Assembly (NCBI GenBank): GCA_021201475.1
Contig: JAJQEV010000007.1
Location: 1-64,000 of the forward strand
DNA from: Clostridiales bacterium
GTDB lineage: Bacteria; Bacillota; Clostridia; Oscillospirales; Oscillospiraceae
Length of the DNA stretch: 64,000 bases
Direction of reading: 5' to 3'
In this document: in pieces, positions 53,860 through 64,000 of the stretch
Layout: each line of letters starts with the position of its first letter
Numbering within the stretch: position 1 is the stretch's first letter
Notes under the pieces: model-generated
Seen by the model: the letters and a program-made list of their open reading frames with translations, nothing else
Databases searched by the model: none
What the model was told of the DNA's origin: nothing
Position numbers and translations under genes: made by a program

Positions 53860-53904
53860 CGTCCTGATTTGGGACATACGGCGTTTTGTGGTGCAAAATC
53901 TTCG

Positions 53905-53933
53905 TTGCCTTTCCGGGAAAGATGGGGTACAAT
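53905..53933 (+). promoter_or_regulatory. Promoter of adenine deaminase gene
   Basis: TTGCCT (53905-53910), 17-nt spacer, TACAAT (53928-53933), 36 nt before the start codon. Confidence 0.7.
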
Positions 53934-53969
53934 AGAAGCGGTTAATTTCGGCAAAAAGGAGAGCTATCT

Positions 53970-55652
53970 ATGTCTTATTTGAACGAGCAGTTAATGGCCA
54001 TGGCACGAGGCGACCAGCCCGCCCAATTGGTGCTGAAAGACGCTGCCTACCTGAACGTGTTCACTGGCGAGTTTTTAGAGGGCGACATTGCGATTGGCGA
54101 CGGCGTAGTGCTGGGCATCGGCTCCTACCAGGGGGTGCAGGAAGTGGACTGCGCCGGGAAAACGATCGTGCCCGGCTTCATTGACAGCCATATGCACCCG
54201 GAAAGCACCATGGTCGTGCCCGCTCACTTTGCAGAGGCTGCTCTGCCCCATGGCACCACTGCTGTTGTTGCTGACCCCCATGAAATCACCAACGTTTCCG
54301 GCAGGGCAGGGTTTGACTATATCTGGGAGGCCACGAAGGAACTTCCGTTGGATGTCTTTCTCATGGCGCCCTCCTGCGTCCCCGCCAGCCCCTTTGACGA
54401 GTCCGGCTGCGTCTTTGACCACGAGGACGTAGCCCGGGCGCTGAAACTGCCCCGAGTGTTGGGGCTGGCAGAGCTGATGGGCTTCCCCGGCACGGTGGGG
54501 GGCGACCCGGAAATCGCCGCGAAAGTAAACGCTGCGCTGGCCCAGGGGGGCATTGTGGACGGCCACGCCCCCGGCCTCACCGGCAAGGCGCTGAACGCTT
54601 ACCTGACCGCTCGGGTCTCCAACGACCATGAAAGCAGCACCCTGGCCGAAGCCCTGGAGAAACTGCGGCTGGGCCAGTGGGTGCTGGTGCGGGAGGGCAC
54701 CGCCGCCAAAAACCTGGAGGCCCTGCTCCCCCTGTTTGAAGAGCCCTATGCCAGCCGCTGCGCCCTCTGCACCGACGATGAGCATCCCGGCGACCTGGTG
54801 CGGGTGGGTCAAATTGACAACATCATCCGCAAGGCCATTGCCCTGGGGGCCTCCCCCGCCAACGCCTACCGGATGGCATCCCTCAACGGTGCCCTCTGCC
54901 ACAACCTCCCCTATCGGGGGGCCATCGCCCCCGGCTACCTGGCCGATCTGGTGGTGCTATGCGACCCGATGACGGTGGACATCTGCGCTGTCTACAAGGG
55001 CGGCAAGCCGGTCTATGCCGCCGGTCAGCAGCTTTCTCTGCCTGCAATTCCGGTGCCCCAGGCGCTACAGGATACGGTACACCTGGACCCGGTGACGGCG
55101 GAGGATTTCCGCCTTCGCCGTGTACCGGAGAAGATCATCGGTCTGAACCCCGGCTCCCTCATCACCGATGACTGCGGAGAGGGCACGGACTACGACCTGG
55201 AGCATGACATCCTGAAGCTCTGCGTGGTGGAGCGGCACCATCACACCGGCCACATCGGCGTCTGCCTGCTTAGGGGTTACGGCCTGCGTGCCGGGGCTTG
55301 CGCCACCACCGTGGCCCACGACAGCCACAATGTCATTGCGGTGGGCACCAGCGATGAGGAAATCGCCTACGCTGTGAACCACATTCGGGAGATGCACGGC
55401 GGTATGTGCATCGTGAACCAGGGAAAGGTGCTGGACGAGCTGCCTCTTCCGGTGGCCGGACTGATGAGCGACCTCCCCGCCGAGGAAGCGGCAGCCAGGG
55501 TGGATCACATCTCTGCCACTGCCTGGGCAAACGGCGTGAACTCCGGCATTGACCCCTTTATGACGCTGTCCTTTGCCAGTCTGCCGGTGATTCCCACTTT
55601 GAAGCTGACTACGCTGGGCGTGGTGGATGTGAATCAGTTCAAAATTGTGTAA
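53970..55652 (+). CDS. ade: Adenine deaminase
   Basis: 560 residues. Metal-dependent amidohydrolase converting adenine to hypoxanthine and ammonia in purine salvage. Landmarks are VPGFIDSHMHPESTMVVPAH (metal ligands), HGTTAVVADPHEITNV, VDGHAPGL, VSNDHESSTLAEAL and LCTDDEHPGDLVRVGQID, then the C-terminal beta domain with HHHTGHIG and TTVAHDSHNVIAVG. Length and order are normal for Firmicutes Ade. AAGGAG precedes the ATG. A strong terminator follows. Near guaB, so the region is rich in purine interconversion. Confidence 0.96.
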   Translation: MSYLNEQLMAMARGDQPAQLVLKDAAYLNVFTGEFLEGDIAIGDGVVLGIGSYQGVQEVDCAGKTIVPGFIDSHMHPESTMVVPAHFAEAALPHGTTAVVADPHEITNVSGRAGFDYIWEATKELPLDVFLMAPSCVPASPFDESGCVFDHEDVARALKLPRVLGLAELMGFPGTVGGDPEIAAKVNAALAQGGIVDGHAPGLTGKALNAYLTARVSNDHESSTLAEALEKLRLGQWVLVREGTAAKNLEALLPLFEEPYASRCALCTDDEHPGDLVRVGQIDNIIRKAIALGASPANAYRMASLNGALCHNLPYRGAIAPGYLADLVVLCDPMTVDICAVYKGGKPVYAAGQQLSLPAIPVPQALQDTVHLDPVTAEDFRLRRVPEKIIGLNPGSLITDDCGEGTDYDLEHDILKLCVVERHHHTGHIGVCLLRGYGLRAGACATTVAHDSHNVIAVGTSDEEIAYAVNHIREMHGGMCIVNQGKVLDELPLPVAGLMSDLPAEEAAARVDHISATAWANGVNSGIDPFMTLSFASLPVIPTLKLTTLGVVDVNQFKIV

Positions 55653-55685
55653 TGTCTAACTGCTTTACAGTATAGCAAATAGAGA

Positions 55686-55735
55686 AGCAGCTATCCACGC
55701 AGAAGGTTGATTTCTGCGCGGATAGCTGCTCTTTT
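55686..55735. terminator. Terminator between ade and RluA-family gene
   Basis: AGCAGCTATCC-ACGCAGAA (55686-55704) pairs over ~19 bp with TTCTGCGCGGATAGCTGCT (55712-55730), then CTTTT. Serves ade; the convergent gene on the other strand ends inside it. Confidence 0.9.
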
Positions 55736-56636
55736 AATGATGCAATTCCGCCGCTACCGCCCAAAATGCGTTCAAGTCCTCCGGCAGAGGGCTTTCCACG
55801 GAAATCAGATTGCCGCTTATTGGATGAAGCAGTTCTACTTTACAGGAGTGGAGAGCGGGCCGGTCCGGCGGGCTGCCCCGCCCGTAGAGGGCATCCCCCG
55901 CCAGCGAGCATCCCAGGGCCGCCAGATGAACCCGAATCTGGTGCGTGCGGCCGGTGTGGAGGGTCAGGGACAGCAGGCATCGGCCGTTTCGCTCCTCTAA
56001 CACCCTGTAGTCCGTTCTGGCCTCCAGGCCGTCCGGGCGCACCTGATACTCGTTCAGCGCGCCGGGGCGCTTGCCAATGGGCAGGTCAATGACGCCCTCC
56101 CGCTCCGGCGGCTCCCCCTGGCAGATGGCCAGGTATTGGCGGCGAAACCGGTCAGTGTGGAGCTGCCCCATCAGCGCCTCCTGTACGGCAGCACTTTTCG
56201 CCGCCACCAGCAGCCCGGAGGTTCCCTTGTCCAGCCGATTCACCAAGCGCAGCACAAAGGGCTTGCCCTGCTGCCGGTAATGCCAGGTCAGGTAGTTGCC
56301 CAAGGTGTCAATGTAATGTCCGGGGCCAGGGTGGACGCTGAGCCCGGCGGGCTTTTCCACCACCAGCAGCCAGTTATCCTCATAGCGGATGTCCACCGGG
56401 CCGGGGGTGGGGACGATGGTGCTGCTGTCCTCCTGCTCTGGGATGGACACTTGCAGCAGCTGCCCCGCCCTGACCGTTTGGTTGGAGCGGACAGGCTGGC
56501 CGTCCAGCAGCAATCCACCGGAGGCGAACTTCGCCCGTTTCACCTTGGTCTTGGACAGGCGCAGGACACGGCGTAAAATCCACCCAACCTCTTTACCCTC
56601 GCACTCTGGAGGAATTATCAGCTCCATGCGCCGCAT
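55734..56636 (-). CDS. RluA-family pseudouridine synthase (RluD-like)
   Basis: 300 residues. An S4-like N-terminal RNA-binding part (RVLRLSKTKVKRAKFASGG) precedes the catalytic domain with VNRLDKGTSGLLVAAKS (catalytic Asp in R-L-D; Asn replaces the usual His before R), HTGRTHQIRVHLAALG and LAGDALYG. Modifies uridine in rRNA or tRNA; the exact target cannot be deduced. Monocistronic on the minus strand, ending inside the ade terminator. Confidence 0.93.
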   Translation of the reverse strand: MRRMELIIPPECEGKEVGWILRRVLRLSKTKVKRAKFASGGLLLDGQPVRSNQTVRAGQLLQVSIPEQEDSSTIVPTPGPVDIRYEDNWLLVVEKPAGLSVHPGPGHYIDTLGNYLTWHYRQQGKPFVLRLVNRLDKGTSGLLVAAKSAAVQEALMGQLHTDRFRRQYLAICQGEPPEREGVIDLPIGKRPGALNEYQVRPDGLEARTDYRVLEERNGRCLLSLTLHTGRTHQIRVHLAALGCSLAGDALYGRGSPPDRPALHSCKVELLHPISGNLISVESPLPEDLNAFWAVAAELHH

Positions 56637-56707
56637 AGCCCCACTTCCCTTCTCATCGAAAGTATAGCGGTTCGCGGCGCAATTGTCAAACGCGGAGGGG
56701 ACGTTGT

Positions 56708-57076
56708 TCAGCTCTTATCGCCGGGCTTGAACATCACCGCTGCCAGCCAGCCGAAGAAGACGGCCGCCGAAATGCCTCCCGCCGCAGCGGTGACGCCGCC
56801 GGTGAAGGCTCCCAGCAGGCCCTTCTGCTCCACCGCCGTCTTGACCCCCTTCGCCAGGTTGTAGCCAAAGCCGCTGAGGGGCACCGTGGCCCCGGCTCCC
56901 GCCCAGTTTACCAGCGGCTCGTACAGGCCCAGCGCCCCCAGAATCACCCCCGCCACCACATAGCAGGTCAGAATATTGGCCGGGGTCAGGCTGGTCTTGT
57001 CGATTAGGAGCTGCCCGATCAGGCAGATGACGCCGCCGCAGAGGAATGCTTTCAAAAAGGATAGGAAAAGTTCCAT
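56708..57076 (-). CDS. spoVAE: Stage V sporulation protein AE
   Basis: 122 residues from ATG 57076 (GAGGTG upstream). Four hydrophobic segments with family text AFLCGGVICLIGQLLIDKTS, LTPANILTCYVVAGVILGAL and VPLSGFGYNLAKGVKTAVEQ. SpoVA membrane proteins form the channel that moves dipicolinate into the forespore and out at germination. It begins 10 nt after spoVAD. Shares ancestry with SpoVAC, but the order after spoVAD favours SpoVAE(b). Confidence 0.93.
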   Translation of the reverse strand: MELFLSFLKAFLCGGVICLIGQLLIDKTSLTPANILTCYVVAGVILGALGLYEPLVNWAGAGATVPLSGFGYNLAKGVKTAVEQKGLLGAFTGGVTAAAGGISAAVFFGWLAAVMFKPGDKS

Positions 57077-57086
57077 ACAGTTCACC

Positions 57087-58106
57087 TCACTGGATCGTGT
57101 TGGAGAGGGCGATGGCGTGGCAGATGCCGGGAATGCTCTCCCCTTGGGCCAGAGACACCGGGGAGTGCAGCGCTCCCGTGGGGCAGAACAGCACCCGGTT
57201 CCACTTCCCTGCCCTCATGCCGTTCAGCACAAGGCCGCACAGGACGCTGGCGGGGCAGCCGCAGCCCGACGCGCCGCAGTGGACATCCTGCCCCTCTGCA
57301 TCGTAGAGCAGGCAGCCGCAGTCGTTATAGCGGTCGGACAGGTCGATGCCCTCCCGTTGCAGCAGCTCTTTGCAGAGCTGCCGCCCCAGCATTCCCAGAT
57401 CGCCGGTCAAAATCAGGTCATAGTTCTCCGGGCTGCGGCCTGTGTCAGTGAAGTGGGCGCGTAGGGTGTCGCAGGCGGCGGGGGCCATAGCCGCGCCCAT
57501 ATTGTTGGCGTCCTTGATGCCCATGTCGTTGATTTTCCCCACTGTCACATGAGTAATATAGGGCCCCTCCCCTGCCCGAGCCAGCACCGCCGCACCGGCG
57601 GCGGTGGCCGTCCATTGGGCAGTGGGGGTACGTTGGCCGCCGTACTCCAGTGGGGTGCGGTACTGCCGCTCGGCGGTGCAGAAGTGGGAGGAGACCACCG
57701 CCGCCGCCCACTCCCCGAAGCCGCCGTCCAGCGCCATGGCAGCCAGGGCCAGCGCCTCCCCCATGGTGGAGCAGGCCCCGTACAGGCCGAAAAAGGGCCG
57801 GGCCGCCTTTCGGGCGGAGTACCCGGCCGCGATGCACTGGTTCAGCAGATCCCCCGCGAAGAGGAGATCCATGCCGGACATAGGCTGCCTGGCCTTTTCC
57901 AGTGCCTTCTCCAGCGCCAGCTGCTGCATGGCGCTTTCCGCCTTCTCCCAGGTGGATTCCCCAAAGGTAGTGTCCTGCTCTATCCGGTCAAAGCTCTCCC
58001 GCAGGGGGCCCTGCCCCTCCTTCTTCCCCGCTATGCTGGCAAAGCCTGCCAGGCTGGGCGGATTGGCCAGGGCGAACGTCTGAGTTCCTTTCTTTTTGGT
58101 TTCCAA
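57087..58106 (-). CDS. spoVAD: Stage V sporulation protein AD
   Basis: 339 residues with a thiolase-like fold. Family landmarks are TFGESTWEKAESAMQQLALE, FFGLYGACSTMGEALALAAM (Cys in the thiolase nucleophile position), VVSSHFCTAERQYRTPLEYG, and HCGASGCGCPASVLCG. SpoVAD binds dipicolinic acid and works with SpoVAC/AE. The usual spoVAC in front is absent: the next gene upstream runs the other way at 58341. Confidence 0.96.
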   Translation of the reverse strand: METKKKGTQTFALANPPSLAGFASIAGKKEGQGPLRESFDRIEQDTTFGESTWEKAESAMQQLALEKALEKARQPMSGMDLLFAGDLLNQCIAAGYSARKAARPFFGLYGACSTMGEALALAAMALDGGFGEWAAAVVSSHFCTAERQYRTPLEYGGQRTPTAQWTATAAGAAVLARAGEGPYITHVTVGKINDMGIKDANNMGAAMAPAACDTLRAHFTDTGRSPENYDLILTGDLGMLGRQLCKELLQREGIDLSDRYNDCGCLLYDAEGQDVHCGASGCGCPASVLCGLVLNGMRAGKWNRVLFCPTGALHSPVSLAQGESIPGICHAIALSNTIQ

Positions 58107-58257
58107 CTGTCCTCACAACCTTTCCTGCCTATTGTTTGCAGCGCCAGAAATTTTATCCGCAGACAGATGGAAAAATCCCAGACGCCGCCAAACCAGTATT
58201 ATCAAAAAACGCCAAAGTTGGCGGGAAATCCCCGGCTTTGTTTGTCGCCGTCTGCCC

Positions 58258-58286
58258 TTGTTTTTTCCGGTGCAATCTGCTATACT
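58258..58286 (+). promoter_or_regulatory. Promoter of zinc-ribbon gene
   Basis: TTGTTT (58258-58263), 17-nt spacer, TATACT (58281-58286), about 55 nt before the start codon. The 58107-58257 stretch shows no gene. Confidence 0.7.
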
Positions 58287-58340
58287 ACACAAAATATCTA
58301 TCATGCATTGAGGGTCGTATCATTAGGAGGTGCATCTGTC

Positions 58341-58946
58341 ATGGGATTGGAGGATAGCCGCACCATCGGTTATATCTGTCCCAAGTGCCACAAAAGCGTT
58401 GTAGTGGACAAGGATATGTTTACGCTGACGTCCGCCCCCGTTGTAGTTCCCTGCCCCTGCGGTGGTTCCCGACTCATCATTGAGTATACTGGGGATCAGT
58501 TCAAGCTGAACGCTCCCTGTGTGGCCTGTGGCAACAACCACACGGTCTACTGCTCCGCCAGGGACTTCCGCACCCGCCGGGGCATGGCGTTTTCCTGCAA
58601 GAAAACTGGGCTGGACTGCTGCTATGTGGGGGAGGAAGGCGTCGTCTACGATGCGCTGACCCGCCTGGAGGCCCGCACAGACCAGTTGGAAGCGGCCCAG
58701 GATGCCCAGGGTTCCTTCCTGAACGAGTTGGTGATGACTGAGATGCTGGACGAACTGAAGGACATCGCTCAGCGGGGCGGAATATCCTGCACCTGCGGCA
58801 GCAAGGAGTGGCAGCTGAGGCTCCACTATTCCGCCATCGAGGTTATTTGCAGCAGCTGCGGCAACGCCCTGCGCCTGCCCGCCGCTACTATGGATGATCT
58901 GGGCGATCTATGCTGTAAGCAGACGCTGCTGATTCAGGGCAGATAA
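58341..58946 (+). CDS. Cysteine-rich zinc-ribbon protein, unknown function
   Basis: 201 residues. Cysteine pairs occur throughout: YICPKCHKS, VPCPCGGS, APCVACGNNH, SCKKTGLDCC, CTCGSKEW, CSSCGNAL, suggesting two to three zinc sites. A helical middle part (DALTRLEARTDQLEAAQDAQ, LDELKDIAQRG) separates them. AGGAGGTG precedes the ATG. It lies 77 nt before guaB on the same strand and may be co-transcribed. Family members in Clostridia are unnamed. Confidence 0.8.
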   Translation: MGLEDSRTIGYICPKCHKSVVVDKDMFTLTSAPVVVPCPCGGSRLIIEYTGDQFKLNAPCVACGNNHTVYCSARDFRTRRGMAFSCKKTGLDCCYVGEEGVVYDALTRLEARTDQLEAAQDAQGSFLNELVMTEMLDELKDIAQRGGISCTCGSKEWQLRLHYSAIEVICSSCGNALRLPAATMDDLGDLCCKQTLLIQGR

Positions 58947-59005
58947 GCTGTGATTTCCAACGGGGTCGTTTCCCCGCCGTTTACCGATAGCTTTGCGATC
59001 AATAA

Positions 59006-60496
<1,491 letters not shown>

Positions 60497-60511
60497 ACGG
60501 CAAAAGAAAAC

Positions 60512-60560
60512 ACAGCATCCGTTCCGGTATCCCATCGGAACGGATGCTGTCTGTTTTTAT
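60512..60560 (+). terminator. Terminator of guaB
   Basis: ACAGCATCCGTTCCG (60512-60526) pairs perfectly with CGGAACGGATGCTGT (60536-60550), then CTGTTTTTAT. Confidence 0.93.
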
Positions 60561-60571
60561 TCAAGCCAGGT

Positions 60572-60973
60572 TTAACCCTTCTCCGGAAGGAAGGCCACTA
60601 CCGCCTCTGCCAGCAGCAGGGCGGAAATGAGGGCGCCCGGGACGGTGAAACAGCGAACCCCAAACAGGAGCGGGGAAAGTGACATCAGAACGGCAATGAC
60701 GGATAGCCCCTTGAGCGCCGACTTCCCCTTCCCTGCCCACAAATATAACACGCCCACCGCCAGCAGCAGGCAGGAGAGGATTGCCGTCAGCAACGGGCCA
60801 AACAGGGCGTATCCAAATGGGGTCAGGCTGAAATAGGAGTAGGTCCTCCGAATCGTATCGATGCTGCCGTCCTCAGCCTGGACGCCGAAGTTCAGCACCG
60901 CACCGTAGGGCAGCAGCTCCAGCAACACCGCCGCAGCCGGCAAAAGGACGAACCGCAGCTTCCTGCCCTTCAA
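60572..60973 (-). CDS. Small membrane protein, unknown
   Basis: 133 residues with about four membrane segments (FVLLPAAAVLLELLPYGAVL, FGYALFGPLLTAILSCLLLA, GLSVIAVLMSLSPLLFGV, PGALISALLLAEAVVAFL). The extracytoplasmic loop after the first helix is acidic (VQAEDGSIDTIRRTYSYFS). No family recognised. It follows the 53-residue gene upstream by 21 nt. Confidence 0.75.
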   Translation of the reverse strand: MKGRKLRFVLLPAAAVLLELLPYGAVLNFGVQAEDGSIDTIRRTYSYFSLTPFGYALFGPLLTAILSCLLLAVGVLYLWAGKGKSALKGLSVIAVLMSLSPLLFGVRCFTVPGALISALLLAEAVVAFLPEKG

Positions 60974-60994
60974 GGCAATCAGCCCCCTTCCGGC

Positions 60995-61156
60995 TCAGAT
61001 GGTGTAGTAGCCCAAATCGTTATCGTCGTCCTCCACGATTTCCAAGCAGAGGTGGTTGAACTGTCCGCACAGCCTGAGGATACAGCAAAACAGGCCCGCA
61101 ATGGCGAGGCTGACGCCGACGATTTTTCCGATGAGTTTCAGCTTATTGGTATTCAT
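60995..61156 (-). CDS. Small single-pass membrane protein
   Basis: 53 residues (MNTNKLKLIGKIVGVSLAIA... ending DDDDNDLGYYTI-like acidic tail). One membrane helix (IVGVSLAIAGLFCCILRLC) and an acidic C-terminus. Strong ribosome site GGAGG 8 nt before ATG 61156 supports it. First gene of a two-gene minus-strand unit with the membrane protein at 60572. Confidence 0.7.
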   Translation of the reverse strand: MNTNKLKLIGKIVGVSLAIAGLFCCILRLCGQFNHLCLEIVEDDDNDLGYYTI

Positions 61157-61397
61157 AGGAACCTCCATAGACCTGACGCCTGCCCCCTAACGGAGCAGAA
61201 GCGTTGTTCTTCTGCCCTTAGTTTACAGGAAACTACTGGAAAAGGCAATTAAATTTTTATGAAATTTGCATTTGCCACTTAAGATCCTGTTCCCTGTGTT
61301 TGCTCATAAGCGGAAGCTGTTATTCAGGAAGATGCAGGAACTATTTGCTGCTTGATCTTCTGTGTGCTCCAAAAACCAAAAAATATTGCGTAACAGA

Positions 61398-61426
61398 TTG
61401 AAAAAAACGTTTTCTTATGATATGAT
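61398..61426 (+). promoter_or_regulatory. Promoter of GH3 gene
   Basis: TTGAAA (61398-61403), 17-nt spacer, TATGAT (61421-61426). A ~165-nt leader follows (61433-61597) with a small hairpin TGCGG/CCGCA-type (61561-61577) before the ribosome site. The 61157-61397 part shows no gene. Confidence 0.75.
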
Positions 61427-61597
61427 GCTTACAAGGTATGTCCAACATGGAAGAATCGCCCGTATTACCACCATTCTCTCAACGCCCCCCGGGTTCACAG
61501 CCAGGCAGCGACAGATGTATCCGCTGCCACACTGTGGGGGCAGTCTGGTGTAAAGTAAAGTGCGGGAAGTTTCCGCATCACAACCAAGGAGGTTATC

Positions 61598-64000
61598 ATG
61601 AAGGAAGAAAAAACAAAGAAAAAAGCGCTTAAAAAAGCCTATAAACAGGCGAAGCGTAAATCCATCCGGCCCTTTAAGGGGCTGAGTATCCTGTGCATTG
61701 TCGTTGCGGCCATTATGGCTCCTGTCTTTATTGTCCTGTCCATCTTTGACAATACGGTGGCGGCCTATGTGGGCGGCACCTTCTGGGAGCTGGTAAATGA
61801 GGACGAGAGCGCCCAGTACTACACCAGCGACTTTGACTCTGTAGAGGAGATGACAGAGTATGGCCTGGAGCTGGCCGAACTGGTGGAGGCTGAGGGCGCG
61901 GCCCTGCTGCTGAACGAGAACAACGCCCTGCCCCTGGATAGCGGAGCTGCGGTGAGCTGCTTCTCCACCTCATCGGTGAACCTGGTCTACGGCGGCACCG
62001 GCTCCGGCAACGTGGACGCCTCCAGTGCGGATACCCTGAAAACCGCCTTGGAGAAGGAGGGCTTCTCCGTCAACAAAACTCTGTGGGACTTCTACACTGA
62101 AGGCGCCGGGGCGGACTACGCCCGGGTGACGGCCAGCGTTGTGAGTACGGACAGCGCCACCGTTTCCGAGGCCCCCTGGAGTGCCTATACCGATGAAGTC
62201 ATTGACTCCGTGGCCGATTACGGCGACGCCGCCATCGTGGTATTCTCCCGCATCGGCGGCGAGGGCGCTGACCTGGAGTACGAGGACACCAATTATCTGG
62301 CCCTGGACGAAAATGAGAAAGAGATGATGGCCCAACTCGCTGCTCTGAAGGAGGCGGGGACGATAGATAAAATTATCGTCCTCATCAACTCTGCCAACGC
62401 CCTCCAGGTGGACTTCCTGAAGGACAACGAGTATGATATAGACGCCTGCCTGTGGATCGGCGACGTGGGCATCACCGGCATCAACGCCGTAGCCGAGATC
62501 CTTAGCGGGGCAGTCAACCCCTCCGGAAGCCTGGTGGATACCTACTGCTATGATAACTACTCCTCCCCTGCCATGGCTAACTTCACCCCGGTAACCTACA
62601 GCGGGGACACCAGCGCTATCCCCAGCAGCGCGGATACCTACATGGTCTATCAGGAAGGCATCTACGTTGGATACAAGTATTACGAGACCCGCTATGAGGA
62701 TACCGTCATGGGGACAGGAAACACAGCCGGCTACGTTTACTCGGATGATGTGGCCTTCCCCTTCGGCTACGGCCTGAGTTATACCACCTTTGCCTACAGC
62801 GATATGGCCGTAGCGTATGACGTAGGAGAGGACACCTACACTGTCTCCGTCACCGTCACCAACACCGGAGACACCTATTCCGGCAAGGAGACCGTTCAGG
62901 TCTATGTCCAGTCCCCCTACACCGATTATGATAAGGAAAACGGCGTGGAGAAGGCATCTGTCTCCCTCGTTGGCTTTGGCAAGACGGAGATCCTCGCCCC
63001 CGGCGCATCTGAGACGCTGGCTATCACCGTCAACAAGAGCGACATCGCCTCCTTTGACACCTATGGCGCTGGCACTTATATCCTGGACGCTGGCGACTAC
63101 TACCTGACCGCCGCAACGGACGCTCACAATGCCGTTAACAACATCCTGGCTGCCAAGGGCTACACCGTGGCCGATGGCATGACCTCTGATGGGGATACCA
63201 CCCTGGTCTACAGCTGGACAGAGGACACGCTGGACACTACCACCTACGCTGTCTCTGCCAACGGTACGGCAATTACCAGCCAACTCTCCGATGCAGACCC
63301 CAATCTCTATGACGGCATTGATTCTGAGGTCACCTGGCTCTCCCGCAGCGACTGGACAGGCACCTGGCCTTCTGAGACGGTACAGTTCACTCTGACCGAC
63401 ACCCTTATCGCCGACCTCCAGGATGTGCAGTATGACGCTTCCAACTATGACAGCGTGGAAATGCCAACCCTGAATGCGGACAACGGCCTTACCCTGTATG
63501 ACATGATTGGCCTGGACTACGACGACCCCCTGTGGGAGGATTTGCTGGATCAGATGAGCTACGACGAGATGGTCAGCCTCATTGGCGACGCCTTCCACTG
63601 GACCATGCCCATTGAGTCCATCCAGGCTCCCGGCACCCGGGATGAGAACGGCCCCCAGGGCCTGACCGCCAGTCTGCTTGGCTCTGACGCCACCCAGTTG
63701 GAGGCCACCGCCTTCACCTCTGAGGACGTGATGGCTGCCACCTTCAACGTGAACATCATGACCGAAATCGGCAACGTCATCGGCAATAACTGTCTGGAGG
63801 CAGACATTGCCTGTCTGTACGGCCCCGGCAACAACATTCACCGCACACCCTATGGTGGCCGCAACTTTGAATATTACTCTGAGGACGGCTTCCTGTCCGG
63901 CAAGATGTGCCAGTACGAGGTAGCCGCCATCCAGGCCAAGGGTGTCCAGGTGGTGATGAAGCACTTCGCCCTGAACGACTGCGAGCAGGACCGTATCGGC
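61598..64000 (+). CDS. Glycoside hydrolase family 3 enzyme (permuted domain order, partial)
   Basis: 801 codons before the window ends, no stop. A basic N-terminus and a membrane anchor (LSILCIVVAAIMAPVFIVLS) suggest surface display. The GH3 C-terminal sandwich comes first (EYGLELAELVEAEGAALLLN, LWIGDVGITGINAVAEILSG with VNPSGSLVDTY, FPFGYGLSYTTF), then a fibronectin-like region (~410-490), a linker, and only then the catalytic TIM barrel (LDQMSYDEMVSLIGDAF, MKHFALNDCEQDR). This inverted order occurs in Firmicutes and bifidobacterial GH3. The nucleophile Asp lies beyond the window. AAGGAGG precedes the ATG. Confidence 0.94.
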   Translation, partial: MKEEKTKKKALKKAYKQAKRKSIRPFKGLSILCIVVAAIMAPVFIVLSIFDNTVAAYVGGTFWELVNEDESAQYYTSDFDSVEEMTEYGLELAELVEAEGAALLLNENNALPLDSGAAVSCFSTSSVNLVYGGTGSGNVDASSADTLKTALEKEGFSVNKTLWDFYTEGAGADYARVTASVVSTDSATVSEAPWSAYTDEVIDSVADYGDAAIVVFSRIGGEGADLEYEDTNYLALDENEKEMMAQLAALKEAGTIDKIIVLINSANALQVDFLKDNEYDIDACLWIGDVGITGINAVAEILSGAVNPSGSLVDTYCYDNYSSPAMANFTPVTYSGDTSAIPSSADTYMVYQEGIYVGYKYYETRYEDTVMGTGNTAGYVYSDDVAFPFGYGLSYTTFAYSDMAVAYDVGEDTYTVSVTVTNTGDTYSGKETVQVYVQSPYTDYDKENGVEKASVSLVGFGKTEILAPGASETLAITVNKSDIASFDTYGAGTYILDAGDYYLTAATDAHNAVNNILAAKGYTVADGMTSDGDTTLVYSWTEDTLDTTTYAVSANGTAITSQLSDADPNLYDGIDSEVTWLSRSDWTGTWPSETVQFTLTDTLIADLQDVQYDASNYDSVEMPTLNADNGLTLYDMIGLDYDDPLWEDLLDQMSYDEMVSLIGDAFHWTMPIESIQAPGTRDENGPQGLTASLLGSDATQLEATAFTSEDVMAATFNVNIMTEIGNVIGNNCLEADIACLYGPGNNIHRTPYGGRNFEYYSEDGFLSGKMCQYEVAAIQAKGVQVVMKHFALNDCEQDRIG

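Noticed and set aside
61438..61632. 64-codon frame in the GH3 leader
   Set aside because: Overlaps the GH3 start in another frame, and has no ribosome site or similarity.

Overview
The window is chromosomal DNA of a spore-forming Clostridia-type anaerobe. It carries spoVAD/spoVAE, a DivIVA-like gene, a class I fumarase beta subunit, rpoBC with Firmicutes-type flanking signals, strong AGGAGG ribosome sites and sigma-A promoters. The GC-rich coding and gene repertoire resemble gut Oscillospiraceae (Flavonifractor/Lawsonibacter-like). That assignment is inference; no rRNA is present.

Positions 1 to about 34,370 are the late half of a temperate contractile-tailed prophage, cut off on the left, so integrase and repressor are not seen. 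Gene order is a lambda-like head module (small and large terminase, gpW, portal, ClpP-like protease with a nested scaffold, decoration protein, major capsid, connectors, Z-like), then a P2-like tail module (sheath, tube, frameshifted chaperones, tape measure, X, D, V, U-like, W, J, I, fibres), then a diversity-generating retroelement (DGR), then lysis genes (r1t-type holin, GH25 endolysin, a second wall-directed protein), then two independently promoted units next to a tRNA-Arg: an orphan structured RNA and an AP2/zinc-ribbon gene. The tRNA-Arg, whose 3' end points at the prophage, is the probable attachment site.

The main system is the DGR at 27,684-29,890. The 1898-residue tail protein ends in a C-type-lectin domain whose last ~119 bp (VR) is copied in a template repeat (TR, 28,331-28,449). 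I find 11 differences, every one at a template adenine and none at the 82 non-adenine positions. A cruciform-forming hairpin follows the VR, and avd and a DGR-type reverse transcriptase (SQ motif, YNDD) complete the cassette. The target protein also carries LamG-like, CotH-kinase-like, leucine-rich and InlB-type B-repeat regions, and its lectin domain seems to contain an inserted beta domain.

A second candidate of interest is the RNA at 33,312-33,457. It has its own extended -10 promoter and a 16-bp-stem terminator, and contains a hairpin followed by GGATTGAAAC, like the end of type I-C CRISPR repeats. A solitary-repeat RNA anti-CRISPR is a testable hypothesis, not a conclusion.

From 34,445 rightwards the host chromosome holds: a promoter with a structured 6S-like leader before divIVA-like and fumarase beta; a minus-strand LytTR two-component pair; GNAT/HxlR; an FMN-binding protein; an orphan EutN/CcmL-like protein; a heterodimeric ABC exporter; a DUF6465-type gene behind a five-hairpin leader; VanY-type carboxypeptidase; rpoB-rpoC; adenine deaminase; RluA-family synthase; spoVAD-spoVAE; a zinc-ribbon gene with guaB; two small membrane proteins; and a GH3 enzyme running off the right edge.
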